Source: a bacterium
GTDB taxonomy: Bacteria; Patescibacteriota; Saccharimonadia; Saccharimonadales; Saccharimonadaceae
Reading direction: 5' to 3'
Assembly: GCA_030429445.1 (NCBI GenBank)
Contig: JAUIFG010000001.1
Span: 112,981-176,980 of the forward strand
Length of the DNA: 64,000 nucleotides
Positions 36,339 to 46,013 of the stretch are shown here, in pieces. A model generated the notes under the pieces. The model did not search any database, was not told where the DNA came from, and saw only the letters and a list, made by a program, of their open reading frames with translations. The translations under genes and the position numbers were made by a program. Each line of letters begins with the position of its first letter. Positions within the stretch are counted from its first letter, which is position 1.

Positions 36339-37382
36339 ATGACAGCCGTACGGTCACTCAAAGTTGAAAACGTACGATCCCACGATATTTTTTCTACGCA
36401 GTTACAGGAACGGACGACAATCATAACAGGCAAGAATGGTAGTGGAAAGACAACGCTACTAGAAGCTATTGCCGTTGCTCTTATAGGCAAGTCATTCAAA
36501 GGCACGGATAGTGAGTTGTTGCGACACGAAGCTGATTGGTGGCGCATTGATATAAGTCTTGGTGATCAAGAAAGGGTTGTGAAATACGAGCAATCAAACC
36601 AGAAAAAACAAAAAAGCTTCGAGGTAAACGGTAAAAAGACCGCTCGATTACCAAACGTCCAAAGATATCCTGTCGTGTTGTTCGAACCAGATGATTTGCG
36701 ATTAATTCATGGCTCACCCTCTCGTAGACGAAATTACATAGACAAGTTAGCATCGCAGCTATACCCAAGTTATACGCGCATATTAAATAGATATGATAAG
36801 AATCTAGTGCAAAGAAATAAATTACTGAAAAATAATGCAGATAATGACCAGTTGTTTGCCTGGAATGTTGGTTTGGCAAAGTATGGCTCTCAGATAATCG
36901 ACACAAGAATAAAGGTAGTCAGAGCGTTAGAAGCGGAGTTCAACCAAATATATATGACAATCGCAAAAACGGATGATTCTGTACATATAGACTATCTAAA
37001 AGACGAACAAGTATATACAGAACAGCGATTGCTCAATGAACTCGAAAGTCAGGTGCAAAAAGATAAAATTATTGGATATACGAGTGTTGGGCCTCATAGA
37101 CATGATATATTAATTTCACTAAATGACACCCTGGCATCACGTGATGCATCCAGGGGTGAAGTGAGAACAATGGTTTTGGCTCTCAAATTTATCGAAGTTG
37201 AATTACTCGAGAAAGTGCTGGAAAAAAAGCCAATTATTCTACTGGATGATGTGTTTAGTGAGCTCGATCAGGATCGACAGACACACCTAGTAACGAATCT
37301 CAAGAATCATCAAATTATCATGACGAGTGTATCTGCGCCAAAGAATCTAAAAGATGCAAAGACGATAAAAATCAGTAAGTAA
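36339..37382 (+). CDS. recF: DNA replication and repair protein RecF
   Basis: 347 residues of the SMC-like ATPase family. Walker A 'GKNGSGKT' is at 31-38, 'VVLFEPDDLRLIHGSPSRRRNYID' is the typical middle segment, and the C-terminal signature and Walker B are 'GPHRHDI' and 'PIILLDDVFSELDQDR'. It loads RecA on gapped DNA. It converges with and overlaps (11 bases) the 522-residue gene of the secretion operon. gyrB does not follow it here. Confidence 0.95.
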   Translation: MTAVRSLKVENVRSHDIFSTQLQERTTIITGKNGSGKTTLLEAIAVALIGKSFKGTDSELLRHEADWWRIDISLGDQERVVKYEQSNQKKQKSFEVNGKKTARLPNVQRYPVVLFEPDDLRLIHGSPSRRRNYIDKLASQLYPSYTRILNRYDKNLVQRNKLLKNNADNDQLFAWNVGLAKYGSQIIDTRIKVVRALEAEFNQIYMTIAKTDDSVHIDYLKDEQVYTEQRLLNELESQVQKDKIIGYTSVGPHRHDILISLNDTLASRDASRGEVRTMVLALKFIEVELLEKVLEKKPIILLDDVFSELDQDRQTHLVTNLKNHQIIMTSVSAPKNLKDAKTIKISK

Positions 37383-38940
37383 AGATGATATCTTTTTGAT
37401 CTATTTCTATATTTTTTGATTTCAAATAGTACAATACTTCCTCTTTTCGTATCGCAATCTCGCCAGGACTGACTGGGTTTGGAGATGATTTATCGTACGA
37501 AATGCTTAATTGAACGTAAAGGTTATCGCCAACGACATCATTTGATAGTATTGCCGGGATAGTTGATTGTGATGGAAAATTATCAATGAGTCGCTTGCCC
37601 GGGTTTGTATTCTCGCTATCTTTATCGATTGCATATGCGTAGGTGATCGAACTATTATCCCCCGCTGTACCGATAGCGAAAACATGGTCAGTAGTAGCGT
37701 AAACCTTTTTTATAGCAATATTTGGTGAATAGAATACTTGATATGAGTCGAGCGTACTTTTGTCTAATTCAAAAACACCGCCATCTTGCACGAAATACAA
37801 GTTGTCATTACTCCCGACACTGTCGACATTTTGTGATATTTCTACGGGAACAAATGTATTTCCAGAGACATCGAGATACAAAAGCTGTTTGTAATTTTTT
37901 GCATAAAGTTTGCCGTCGTCTGTAGTATAAAGGCTATCAACGACGGGCAATTCATTGACGGTTCTCGTTTCTTTAACGCCATCGCTAAAAGAAAGAGTGC
38001 TTATCGATGTTTGGGCGAGCTCTATGGTTTTGTTCGATTCCTCTGGGTGATAATCGCCAGTTATCGATTTGCCGTAGTAACAATGAGAAACTTCCCCATT
38101 AATCGCACATACGGTTTGATTAAATATGGGATTGTAGTTTAAAGGAGGCGAAACCTTCGTGTACTTGACGGTATTATCGGAGCTTGGAATGCCCAGATAA
38201 ACAAATCCACTATAATCAGCAAAAATGAAACGGTTATTGTCAGAATCACTAGTATCAGTAAATAGTTTTGCGTGAAGAATATTTTCGCGATTAGTACCAG
38301 TGGGGGCGTTAAAGGCAATATTTTCACCATCTTTTGTGACATATGTAATGTCTGCCAATTTAGGTCCATCAGTATTCTTTGTATGTGATATCCCAATAAC
38401 TCCACCCCTATAAGGAACGGCCTGTTTGTTTGAATAATAGATAGAGGCTATCTTTTTAACCATCCATGGCTTGTCGCGTGGTGCTGTATATTTCATCAGT
38501 GCGATAGGATTCGTACAGTCATAGTAGGCTAATTGATCTGATTTTGGGTGATATGTAGAACAAGTAGTTGCCAATGTACTGCGGTATGCAATTTTTTGGG
38601 CGTCTTTGTCACGTTTTAACACTACATTCTTTGTCACAAAACCATACCAAGGTATTTGTAGTTTTGTTTGAGTTTTTGAATAATCACCTGCTGATACGAT
38701 GAGACTTTTAGAGTCTCTTGATACAAGTAGTAAACCTGCATTGTCACTAACTTTCTTTGTTTCTGCATCAGAGCTAGTGTACACCGCAATATCTTTGTTG
38801 ATAGATGTGTCAACCTCTATATAGACGAGTGCGTTATTCGAAAAAAAAGTAACTATCGATACAAGGAAAGCTCCAATAATTAGCAAGGTAGCTAGTAACT
38901 TCTTGTGATTAAGTGCCCATATTGTTGTTTTTTCTATCAT
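37372..38940 (-). CDS. membrane-anchored beta-rich protein of unknown function
   Basis: 522 residues: a short cytoplasmic start, one membrane segment at about 12-34 and a large outside part of repeating beta strands, with phrases such as 'SLYTTDDGKLYAKNYKQLLYLD' and 'YFVQDGGVFELDKSTLDSYQVFY' that look like beta-propeller blades. I cannot name a family. It is the last gene of the T4SS-like operon, three bases after the peptidoglycan hydrolase gene, so a structural role at the surface is plausible. Confidence 0.62.
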   Translation of the reverse strand: MIEKTTIWALNHKKLLATLLIIGAFLVSIVTFFSNNALVYIEVDTSINKDIAVYTSSDAETKKVSDNAGLLLVSRDSKSLIVSAGDYSKTQTKLQIPWYGFVTKNVVLKRDKDAQKIAYRSTLATTCSTYHPKSDQLAYYDCTNPIALMKYTAPRDKPWMVKKIASIYYSNKQAVPYRGGVIGISHTKNTDGPKLADITYVTKDGENIAFNAPTGTNRENILHAKLFTDTSDSDNNRFIFADYSGFVYLGIPSSDNTVKYTKVSPPLNYNPIFNQTVCAINGEVSHCYYGKSITGDYHPEESNKTIELAQTSISTLSFSDGVKETRTVNELPVVDSLYTTDDGKLYAKNYKQLLYLDVSGNTFVPVEISQNVDSVGSNDNLYFVQDGGVFELDKSTLDSYQVFYSPNIAIKKVYATTDHVFAIGTAGDNSSITYAYAIDKDSENTNPGKRLIDNFPSQSTIPAILSNDVVGDNLYVQLSISYDKSSPNPVSPGEIAIRKEEVLYYLKSKNIEIDQKDIIFTY

Positions 38941-38943
38941 AAT

Positions 38944-40260
38944 TTACCCAACCCATGTTCCTATATGTATATGATCGGTATGACCGGGAATATCACAACT
39001 GATTATTGGATCACCACAACTATATTCAGATGGTGGATATTGCCATATTAATTCAGTCAGCCCGAGTTCGCTATAATTAACGTAGAAATATCTGAATAAT
39101 TTGTTACAGTCATCGGATGCGCCCTGACCGCTAGAATTGTTTCCCTGGCAATAAATATCTATCGCCATACCGCGGGGATGATTCAAGCCGTCGCAGGCAT
39201 GCCCAGTATTAAAATTCCACTGCTGTAGGGTACTTGCGCCACTATTCGCTGCCGCAGATACTGTCGCACGTAGAATCCTTGGGTGAACACCACCTAAGCC
39301 ACCGGTACCGCACTGGATCTGGTCGGTTGTGCAATTTTGGAGATCTTTTTCGACAAAAGCCCTATTACCTTCACCATAGTAAGTTATCTTACCGTCGGCA
39401 ACGAGACTTCGGTACTGTGCGATTAGTGCCGCGCACTCTTCGGATGGGATTTCTCCTGTATAGACATCACTACTAGCACACTCGTTTGTGGAGCTTGATG
39501 CTTCTTCGGAAATACCAACAGGAGCTTTACCGGTAAATTCGGTGTAGATTTCTTCTGCCCTGTCCGCTCGGCCTAGGTGCTCACCTTTTGCCGTGTTAGC
39601 TCTCTCGAAGTAGTCATGAAATATAGCTGCCGCATTCGCAGCCCCACTACCTGTATAATTTGATTTTCTAGAAAAATCACTTCCATTGAGCGCGTCCGCA
39701 AGAGGTATTTCCAGCACATCACCATTACCATTGCGGTTTCCCTGTTCGGTTTCGGTCATTTCATACCACATGTACTCTAGCTGAACGCCGAGACAGTCCC
39801 AGCTCTTTCCTCTCTCTGCCGCAAAAGAGTCAAGTTGAGTGTTGCGTTCATGGCACCATTGAACGATACCGCGACATCCTCGCCCACTGGAATCGGAAAA
39901 ACCTATCGTTTTTGCATTATCAGCAGTTGGCATGAAACCAGATTCTTGCTCCATATTCCCCATAATTCCAGCGGCAGCTTCTTCGCTCAATCCCTTTGAG
40001 CGTAAAAAATTCCAGATTTGTTCTTTGTTTTGTTCTGCCGTACCACCACATCCACCACCGTCACCGCCACCATTTATGACTCGCCCCCCGCTTGAGGTAT
40101 TCCCACTAGCACTACAAGGATCGATACAGCCACCATATAATATTGAATTTAGTTCGCAAAAGAGTGTACTTGCCGCGGAAACTCTTGTTGGTTCAGCGCC
40201 AACAAAAACAGAGCTAACAAGAGCCGGTATGATCGCAAAAATCGCTAGCTTCCTCAACAT
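38944..40260 (-). CDS. secreted bifunctional peptidoglycan hydrolase (tail-lysozyme domain plus M15-like peptidase)
   Basis: 438 residues with a signal peptide (about 1-29). Residues about 78-245 match the phage tail lysozyme family (PF18013): 'IWNFLRSKGLSEEAAAGIMG', 'NMEQESGFMP' with the likely catalytic Glu, and 'GRGCRGIVQWC'. Residues about 323-438 resemble D-Ala-D-Ala peptidases of family M15: 'NHPRGMAIDI' (H361, D368) and 'TDHIHIG' (H430/H432) are the zinc ligands. It overlaps the M23-containing protein by seven bases. It could open the cell wall of the cell itself for the secretion apparatus, or that of a host. Confidence 0.83.
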   Translation of the reverse strand: MLRKLAIFAIIPALVSSVFVGAEPTRVSAASTLFCELNSILYGGCIDPCSASGNTSSGGRVINGGGDGGGCGGTAEQNKEQIWNFLRSKGLSEEAAAGIMGNMEQESGFMPTADNAKTIGFSDSSGRGCRGIVQWCHERNTQLDSFAAERGKSWDCLGVQLEYMWYEMTETEQGNRNGNGDVLEIPLADALNGSDFSRKSNYTGSGAANAAAIFHDYFERANTAKGEHLGRADRAEEIYTEFTGKAPVGISEEASSSTNECASSDVYTGEIPSEECAALIAQYRSLVADGKITYYGEGNRAFVEKDLQNCTTDQIQCGTGGLGGVHPRILRATVSAAANSGASTLQQWNFNTGHACDGLNHPRGMAIDIYCQGNNSSGQGASDDCNKLFRYFYVNYSELGLTELIWQYPPSEYSCGDPIISCDIPGHTDHIHIGTWVG

Positions 40261-43208
40261 GAAATTGATGCACCTTTCCCATTCAGTATAGGTACTGGAT
40301 CAACAGAACCGCTGAATGTTGCAGGGCTGGCACCTGGTGGGAAAACCTCAAAGTGTAGATGGGCACCCTGAGAATCACCTGTATTACCAACTTTGCCAAT
40401 GGTCTCGCCCTTGCTCACCTTGTCACCAACACTAACAGGAGGTTGCTCAAGCATGTGTCCAAAACGGAAGCTATAATCCGATCCGTCTTCTGCCTTGCCT
40501 GTCACCATATAGCCATACCCTCCAGAGTTAAAACCAGCGAAAGTGATTGTCATGTTAGTGGGTGCAACGATAGGAGTTCCTTCTGAGGGGGCTATATCGA
40601 TACCTGCATGGAGGCTACCCCAACGAGGTCCATATGGAGATGTACATGGTCCGCTGGTAGGGATTTCCCAGTCACCCCCACTCACACTTGTTGTCGTCTT
40701 TGATTCTTCCCAACAGTAATCCTGATCTTCTTCGCTAGCGAGGAGGGAGATACACATATTGTAATAATAGGACATCCATCCCAGGTCAGTGTCGGTAATA
40801 TCCTTGTATTTATTCTTTGGATCACTAGCGCAGTTTAGGCCTACGTGCCAGTCGTCATTGTCACTTTCAATATCGCTATCAGTATAACCCAGTGGATATT
40901 CTCGATCGCTACCACAATATGCCATGAACATTAGAAATGGATTATCACTTTTTTCACCCTCTTTATACTTACTGTAATTTTCCCAGTCACTCGGTTTACC
41001 TGTATCTTCGTCTATATATGGTTTTTTATCGTCATCCTTACCGTAGGTTTTTGTAGATAAGTAATCTATCGCGTCTTCGATACAAATCTTATTATTATCA
41101 TTTTGTTCTGCGTCTAGGCACTTTTGTACATCTGGTAGTATGTATGGCACTGTACGTCCAGATTCACCCATGCAAGGAATTTCTAATTCTTTTAGGCTAA
41201 AGTCTTCACAGTTAGCTAGTGTATCATTAAAACTTTGTTTGCTTTTATATGTTTCTATTGGCATAAACAAACCGTCTTTGGCGGCATGTGATGTGTTGCT
41301 CAGTCCAGATACGGCTGACGTCATATTTTTCACAACCGAGAATAGCGTGCCATCCCACGGAACACTAGAAAACTTTGATGCGAACTGACCAGCGAAAGAA
41401 TATTTGTTGGTCGGGTCGAATTGGTTTTTGGATGCTTTTTGTTTGGCATCAACAATTTGATTCTGTATGTAGTCTTCGTCAGTCATCATGTAGTTGTATG
41501 CTTGATACGCCTGATTATTGTCACTAGCCACTGCGAATCCGGATGATCGGTCCATGTAGCTGCCCAAAACCCCAGCGCCAGATGTCAACGCATCTCCTAA
41601 TGGTGGACCTACTAATGAGTCGGTTAGATTAGCTTTTGCTATAGCTTCCAATGCTGGTTTTGATAGTTTATCTGTAATTAGTTGTATAATGTCATCACTC
41701 CAGAATCGTGAAATAAGATTCTGCGCTATTGCGAAAGTAAAACACTTGATAAAAGCAGGTATACATTGCACAGCGGATGCATAGACCACATACTTCGCTG
41801 CTATACACGCAGTTCTTATATTGTCACCACCGAATGCGTTCTGAGCATCCCTCACTAAGCCTATGCCAAAAACACTAGGTGTCCAGCCCGCGTAATCCTT
41901 ATTCAGAGAGGTGTCACCATGAAGTGCTGCCGCTATACCCTTGGAGTCCATGGCTGTTTTACCAACCATGTCCAAGGTTATATTGTCATTATCGTCTGCT
42001 TCTGCCATTTCGCGTGTTATTGGTTGCGTCAAGCGGTCTCCATAATACTCGGCCGTTTCCCAATCAAACTCACCTTCCACTCCGGCCTGTTTGGCACTGG
42101 CACCAGCCTGAAGGAATGGTATTGCAAATGCAATCAATTCTGAGTGCCAATATAGCGTGACGGCTGCTTGGGTCGCCCTGATAACGTTATAACCCATACA
42201 TGCAGCCATTTCAGCTAATCCTACCGTTCCAGCTGCGGTTAGTGCACTACGAAAACTCTTTAGTTTACTTTGAAATTTTTTATTTGCCTCATCTATATTC
42301 TTTTGCCCGGAACTACTTACTTTTGTAGGGTCAATGTTACCCCTGGCATCAACCTTTGCACCAGTGTGGTTGTTCATCTTTTTGCTATTTTCAGTACGCC
42401 TTTCGGTTTTATTTTTATTTTTGCTAGAAGTAAACTTACTTCCTAGAGATTTACCGAATTTGGCAACTGATTTATTTACGGAGCTTTTTATATTTAGATA
42501 GCCAGCACGCACAGGAAATCGTTTTAGCAAGCTGTTGAATTCAGGGTTTGTATAGCGTAGGGATTTGTATTGACGAATGGTTTCTACTTTGTTGTTTTTA
42601 TACTCCAATCCACGCACTTTGTAGCGTCCAAGTGCGTTCTTCTTCCCATCGCCAACATCAACTTTAATACCTCGACTCTCCCATTGCTTTATTCGCTTTT
42701 CGCTGACGGTAGTAAACTTACACTTTATCTTAGATGTAGTACAATTACGCCCCTCGCCTTTTAGCACGGATGCGATGTATGAATTACCTGTTTTGGTAAA
42801 AAGATGGTTCCCTAGGTCGGTATGATTACCAAGTATACTGGATAGGTTTACGAGTAAACTAGAGGGCCCCAATATAACCGAACTGAGTCCGAAGGTGCCA
42901 ACAATTACACCAATAACCCCACCGGTTGGCCCACCTCTTTTGACGGCTCTTTTTATCCGATCAAACCGAGTCCTTCCCTTTTTTACATGTCGGGTAGGAA
43001 CGGGTTCGGGGTTTTCTTCTTGGTCATCAATGTTGTCTGGGTCTGATTCGTCTGTAACGGCATCATTCTCGGCCTTTTTTAGTCTGTTCGCATAAAAATC
43101 ATCAACAGGATTGATATCGTCCGAACTTTCCCAATCAATAGGTTTTGCCTGATCTTCTGAATCGGCAATTTCGTCAGATTCGGGAGATTTTATTCCACGA
43201 AGTGCCAT
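40254..43208 (-). CDS. giant T4SS-associated membrane protein with C-terminal M23 peptidase
   Basis: 984 residues. A charged cytoplasmic region (1-90) is followed by a membrane segment near 98-125, a long outer region with more hydrophobic stretches near 330-385 and 470-510 and many cysteines, and an M23 (LytM) domain at about 855-975. Zinc ligands are H867 and D871 in 'HAGIDIAP' and H952 in 'AHLHFE'; H918 in 'FGHM' is catalytic by family analogy. It is a paralogue of the 931-residue protein at 54472-57267 (shared 'LLVN' region and a 'CTTSKIKCKF' / 'CGDKESIKCKL' segment), which lacks M23. Probably a wall-spanning part of the secretion machine. Confidence 0.82.
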   Translation of the reverse strand: MALRGIKSPESDEIADSEDQAKPIDWESSDDINPVDDFYANRLKKAENDAVTDESDPDNIDDQEENPEPVPTRHVKKGRTRFDRIKRAVKRGGPTGGVIGVIVGTFGLSSVILGPSSLLVNLSSILGNHTDLGNHLFTKTGNSYIASVLKGEGRNCTTSKIKCKFTTVSEKRIKQWESRGIKVDVGDGKKNALGRYKVRGLEYKNNKVETIRQYKSLRYTNPEFNSLLKRFPVRAGYLNIKSSVNKSVAKFGKSLGSKFTSSKNKNKTERRTENSKKMNNHTGAKVDARGNIDPTKVSSSGQKNIDEANKKFQSKLKSFRSALTAAGTVGLAEMAACMGYNVIRATQAAVTLYWHSELIAFAIPFLQAGASAKQAGVEGEFDWETAEYYGDRLTQPITREMAEADDNDNITLDMVGKTAMDSKGIAAALHGDTSLNKDYAGWTPSVFGIGLVRDAQNAFGGDNIRTACIAAKYVVYASAVQCIPAFIKCFTFAIAQNLISRFWSDDIIQLITDKLSKPALEAIAKANLTDSLVGPPLGDALTSGAGVLGSYMDRSSGFAVASDNNQAYQAYNYMMTDEDYIQNQIVDAKQKASKNQFDPTNKYSFAGQFASKFSSVPWDGTLFSVVKNMTSAVSGLSNTSHAAKDGLFMPIETYKSKQSFNDTLANCEDFSLKELEIPCMGESGRTVPYILPDVQKCLDAEQNDNNKICIEDAIDYLSTKTYGKDDDKKPYIDEDTGKPSDWENYSKYKEGEKSDNPFLMFMAYCGSDREYPLGYTDSDIESDNDDWHVGLNCASDPKNKYKDITDTDLGWMSYYYNMCISLLASEEDQDYCWEESKTTTSVSGGDWEIPTSGPCTSPYGPRWGSLHAGIDIAPSEGTPIVAPTNMTITFAGFNSGGYGYMVTGKAEDGSDYSFRFGHMLEQPPVSVGDKVSKGETIGKVGNTGDSQGAHLHFEVFPPGASPATFSGSVDPVPILNGKGASISC

Positions 43209-43217
43209 GAGTAACTA

Positions 43218-45122
43218 TTATCCGCCTGCTGGTTTTGATTTGTCGGCTGCGGCTTTTTCTGCCGCCGCTTTTTTGTCAGCTTCAGCCTTCATTCGTGCCT
43301 CTTCTTGCTGCTGTAACATCTGGACAGGGCTGGTTGTGACTAATTGATGTTCTGTTCGTGATGCAACCACCTGAACGTGGACGTGATTTGCACCGGCAAA
43401 GAATAATCCCTGTCCAACTGGGAAGTTTGACAGACGCTTGCGCTCCTCGTCGGTTAGTTTAAAGACGTCCGCTAGCACATCAACAGCACTTGGTGATTGT
43501 TTGAGCAGCAATTGCATCGAACTGTTTGCGACGATTGCACGACCCATCTTGCTGGCCATAAAGTCCTCGACGTCCTGACTGATAGTCGTCACTCCTAAAT
43601 AATATTTACGAGCACGTTTCGCCAAGCTGAACAGGAAGTTTGCACTGTCTTCATATTTCATTAGTTGCCATGCCTCATCGACGATTAGCATGCGCTTCTT
43701 TAGATGACTGCGAGTCACGTTCCATATATGAGACAGGACAATATACATAGCAACAGGTCGCAATTCATCCTCGAGGTCACGAATATTAAAGATAACCATC
43801 TGATTATCAATATCAATGTTCGACTGCTGGCTAAATATACCTGCAAATGTTCCGGTAGTGTATTTACGTAGACGTTGCGCAAGAGCGGGTCCGTTGCCTT
43901 CCATATGAACGAGCGTATCGTATAAATCAACCATTGTAGGTGGTGGTGATGTATGAGTCAGAGGGTCACTCGTGATACCAGCACGAGCATATGTATCGAT
44001 AAGTGCTTGATCTAGGTCGGCTTCTTCGGCCGGGGTCATAGCTGTTGTATTCGTTTGCCCGCTTGCTTGTACTTGTGCGCCACCGAGCATCAAGCGAAGG
44101 AGGCCGTGTAGAGTTACAAGGTTTGCTCGCAGAGCATCGTCGGCTTCTTCGGAGTCGACAACATGAGGTAAATCAAATGGATTTACCCGAACGTCCGAGT
44201 TAAGAGACAGGCGAATATAGCTACCACCAACTGCATCAGATAATTTCTGGTACTCATTTTCTGGGTCAATAATTAATACGTCAGTTCCCATCATCATCGA
44301 ACGCACTGCTTCTAATTTGACAGTGAATGATTTACCAGAACCAGACTTTGCGAATACTACCATATTGGCATTTTCTAATGAGAATCTATCAAAGATAATC
44401 AGGCCATTATTGTGCATATTGATGCCATACAAAATGCCTTTTTCTTGGGTCAAGTCGGCACTTGTGAATGGGAATGACGTTGATATGGCGCCAGTATTCA
44501 TATTGCGTCGAATCTGTAGCTGATCGGTCATTTGAGGGATGGTGCTGTTGATTCCCTGCTCTTGTTGGCTGGATGCAACCTTGCTAAAGACAAGTTGTTG
44601 ACCAAAAATCGTCTCGATTTTGTGTTGAATAAAGTTTAGTTCATCCAAGCTGTCGGCGTACATTGTGATGTACAGGCCAAATCGGAAGAATCGTTCCGAG
44701 CCAACCTGGATTTCGTCACGCAATTCCTCTGCATCATTGAGAGCAGCTTCGAGTCCAGGGTCGCGAGTGCGCCCCTTCTCCTCATTAATAGCCATCGTTG
44801 CTTGCATCTGTGTCACCTTTTTGCGCAGGTTCTTTAGGACAACCTCTGACTCGACTGGGTAAAAGAACATGCTAACATCGAGTACTTCATCGATGTTGAT
44901 AATACTACTCAGCCATCCTGTATAGATTTGCCGAGGGTAGGCATAGACATAGATGGTTCGGCCGTATTTTGTACCAAGACGGAAATAACTAGCATGAATC
45001 TCGAGGCTAGATGGTGCAATGAGGTCGCGAAGTGTTGTTATACCCTTTTGAAACGCCTGCTCGACCTCTAGTTGTTCTAGGGCTCGTTGCTGGGCGGCTG
45101 CATCAACTTTATTCTTTGCCAT
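43218..45122 (-). CDS. virB4: VirB4/TraC family secretion ATPase
   Basis: 634 residues. The N-terminal region (40-240) is the CagE/TrbE-like part; the ATPase has Walker A 'AKSGSGKS' at 258-265, 'DVLIIDPENEY' near 281 and Walker B 'MLIVDEAW' at 478-485, followed by 'TISQDVEDF', typical of VirB4. It energises assembly of pilus or substrate transfer at the membrane. The C-terminal 30 residues are Ala/Lys-rich. It overlaps the TraC-like gene by 14 bases. No VirD4 or VirB11 is found near it. Confidence 0.92.
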   Translation of the reverse strand: MAKNKVDAAAQQRALEQLEVEQAFQKGITTLRDLIAPSSLEIHASYFRLGTKYGRTIYVYAYPRQIYTGWLSSIINIDEVLDVSMFFYPVESEVVLKNLRKKVTQMQATMAINEEKGRTRDPGLEAALNDAEELRDEIQVGSERFFRFGLYITMYADSLDELNFIQHKIETIFGQQLVFSKVASSQQEQGINSTIPQMTDQLQIRRNMNTGAISTSFPFTSADLTQEKGILYGINMHNNGLIIFDRFSLENANMVVFAKSGSGKSFTVKLEAVRSMMMGTDVLIIDPENEYQKLSDAVGGSYIRLSLNSDVRVNPFDLPHVVDSEEADDALRANLVTLHGLLRLMLGGAQVQASGQTNTTAMTPAEEADLDQALIDTYARAGITSDPLTHTSPPPTMVDLYDTLVHMEGNGPALAQRLRKYTTGTFAGIFSQQSNIDIDNQMVIFNIRDLEDELRPVAMYIVLSHIWNVTRSHLKKRMLIVDEAWQLMKYEDSANFLFSLAKRARKYYLGVTTISQDVEDFMASKMGRAIVANSSMQLLLKQSPSAVDVLADVFKLTDEERKRLSNFPVGQGLFFAGANHVHVQVVASRTEHQLVTTSPVQMLQQQEEARMKAEADKKAAAEKAAADKSKPAGG

Positions 45123-46002
45123 CTTTATCGATCTCTCTATTTAAGTGTGCTTTTGGTGCTTCTCCCTCACCCTTGCGAACATACATTGCGGTAACACTAC
45201 CAAAATCACCCAGCGGCTCACGGACAGCAGTATCGGGGTTGTAAAAATTGTAATACAGCTCACCGAGTTCTTTGGTGTTTAGTTGTACACATTTAATCCC
45301 CAGCTGGAACAGCCCACTCATGACAGCATCAGTATGATTCTTTATCTCATCTTTTGCTTTTTCGTACTGTTCGTGACTAACAACAATTGCTTTGTTTTGC
45401 TGCTTGCTTCCTCCAAAAATAGTTCCGAACAAGCTCTTGCTACCTCGTTTGATAGAGTCTAAATCACCCATAGGCCAATATGGCACGACAACATAGAAAG
45501 TCTTGTCCATGATGTTTGCCTCTTGGGACAGTGTATCAATGAAATCAATATAGTCATCAGTGAGGACGTTGAGGAGCATATTTTCTTGATTGCGACGGAT
45601 ATCAGTCAGACGCTCAATGTATGGACCGATATCAACACGCTGAGAACGAATGAGTATCTGAACGGGAAAATAAAGGGAGTTGAGGAAATTTTGATAACTG
45701 TATTCAATACCTTCACGCTCCTTGCTACTCATTAAGTCAAAGTTAATTGATTTACAGGCGATAACGGCACGAAAACTACCGTCATTCATGATTACCATGT
45801 TGTCGCGTAATTCTGAAAAATGCAGGCTGTTTTGCGTCGTATTTGGATTTACGGGTGGTGCGGGCGTTTGTGCTTCTCGTTGGTCGGCCGCTGGTGGCGG
45901 GGGTCCGGCAGGTGCTCCTGGGACAACAGGGGCTTGAGCAACAGATGGTTGTGCTGGTGCAGTCGTTCCTGGTTGTGATTGTGGTTGTTCGGGCATACCC
46001 AT
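45109..46002 (-). CDS. TraC-like T4SS protein with proline-rich N-terminus
   Basis: 297 residues. Residues 1-50 are Pro/Gln/Ala-rich and probably disordered; residues about 58-260 carry 'FSELRDNMVIMNDGSFRAVIACKSINFDL' and 'LYFPVQILIRSQRVD', resembling the N-terminal domain of VirB4/TraC proteins. It therefore looks like a separate partner or regulator of the VirB4 ATPase downstream. AAGGGG lies before the ATG. It forms a tight unit with PrgI (11-base gap) and VirB4. Confidence 0.78.
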   Translation of the reverse strand: MGMPEQPQSQPGTTAPAQPSVAQAPVVPGAPAGPPPPAADQREAQTPAPPVNPNTTQNSLHFSELRDNMVIMNDGSFRAVIACKSINFDLMSSKEREGIEYSYQNFLNSLYFPVQILIRSQRVDIGPYIERLTDIRRNQENMLLNVLTDDYIDFIDTLSQEANIMDKTFYVVVPYWPMGDLDSIKRGSKSLFGTIFGGSKQQNKAIVVSHEQYEKAKDEIKNHTDAVMSGLFQLGIKCVQLNTKELGELYYNFYNPDTAVREPLGDFGSVTAMYVRKGEGEAPKAHLNREIDKDGKE

Positions 46003-46013
46003 AGTCCCCTTGT

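Noticed and set aside
38944..43208. Prophage suggested by the phage tail lysozyme domain
   Set aside because: No capsid, terminase, portal, tail or integrase genes; the domain sits in an operon with VirB4, PrgI and VirB6-like genes.
45109..46002. Reading the TraC-like gene and virB4 as one frameshifted VirB4
   Set aside because: The 634-residue VirB4 already has its own N-terminal region and start, and a 14-base overlap is normal in this operon.
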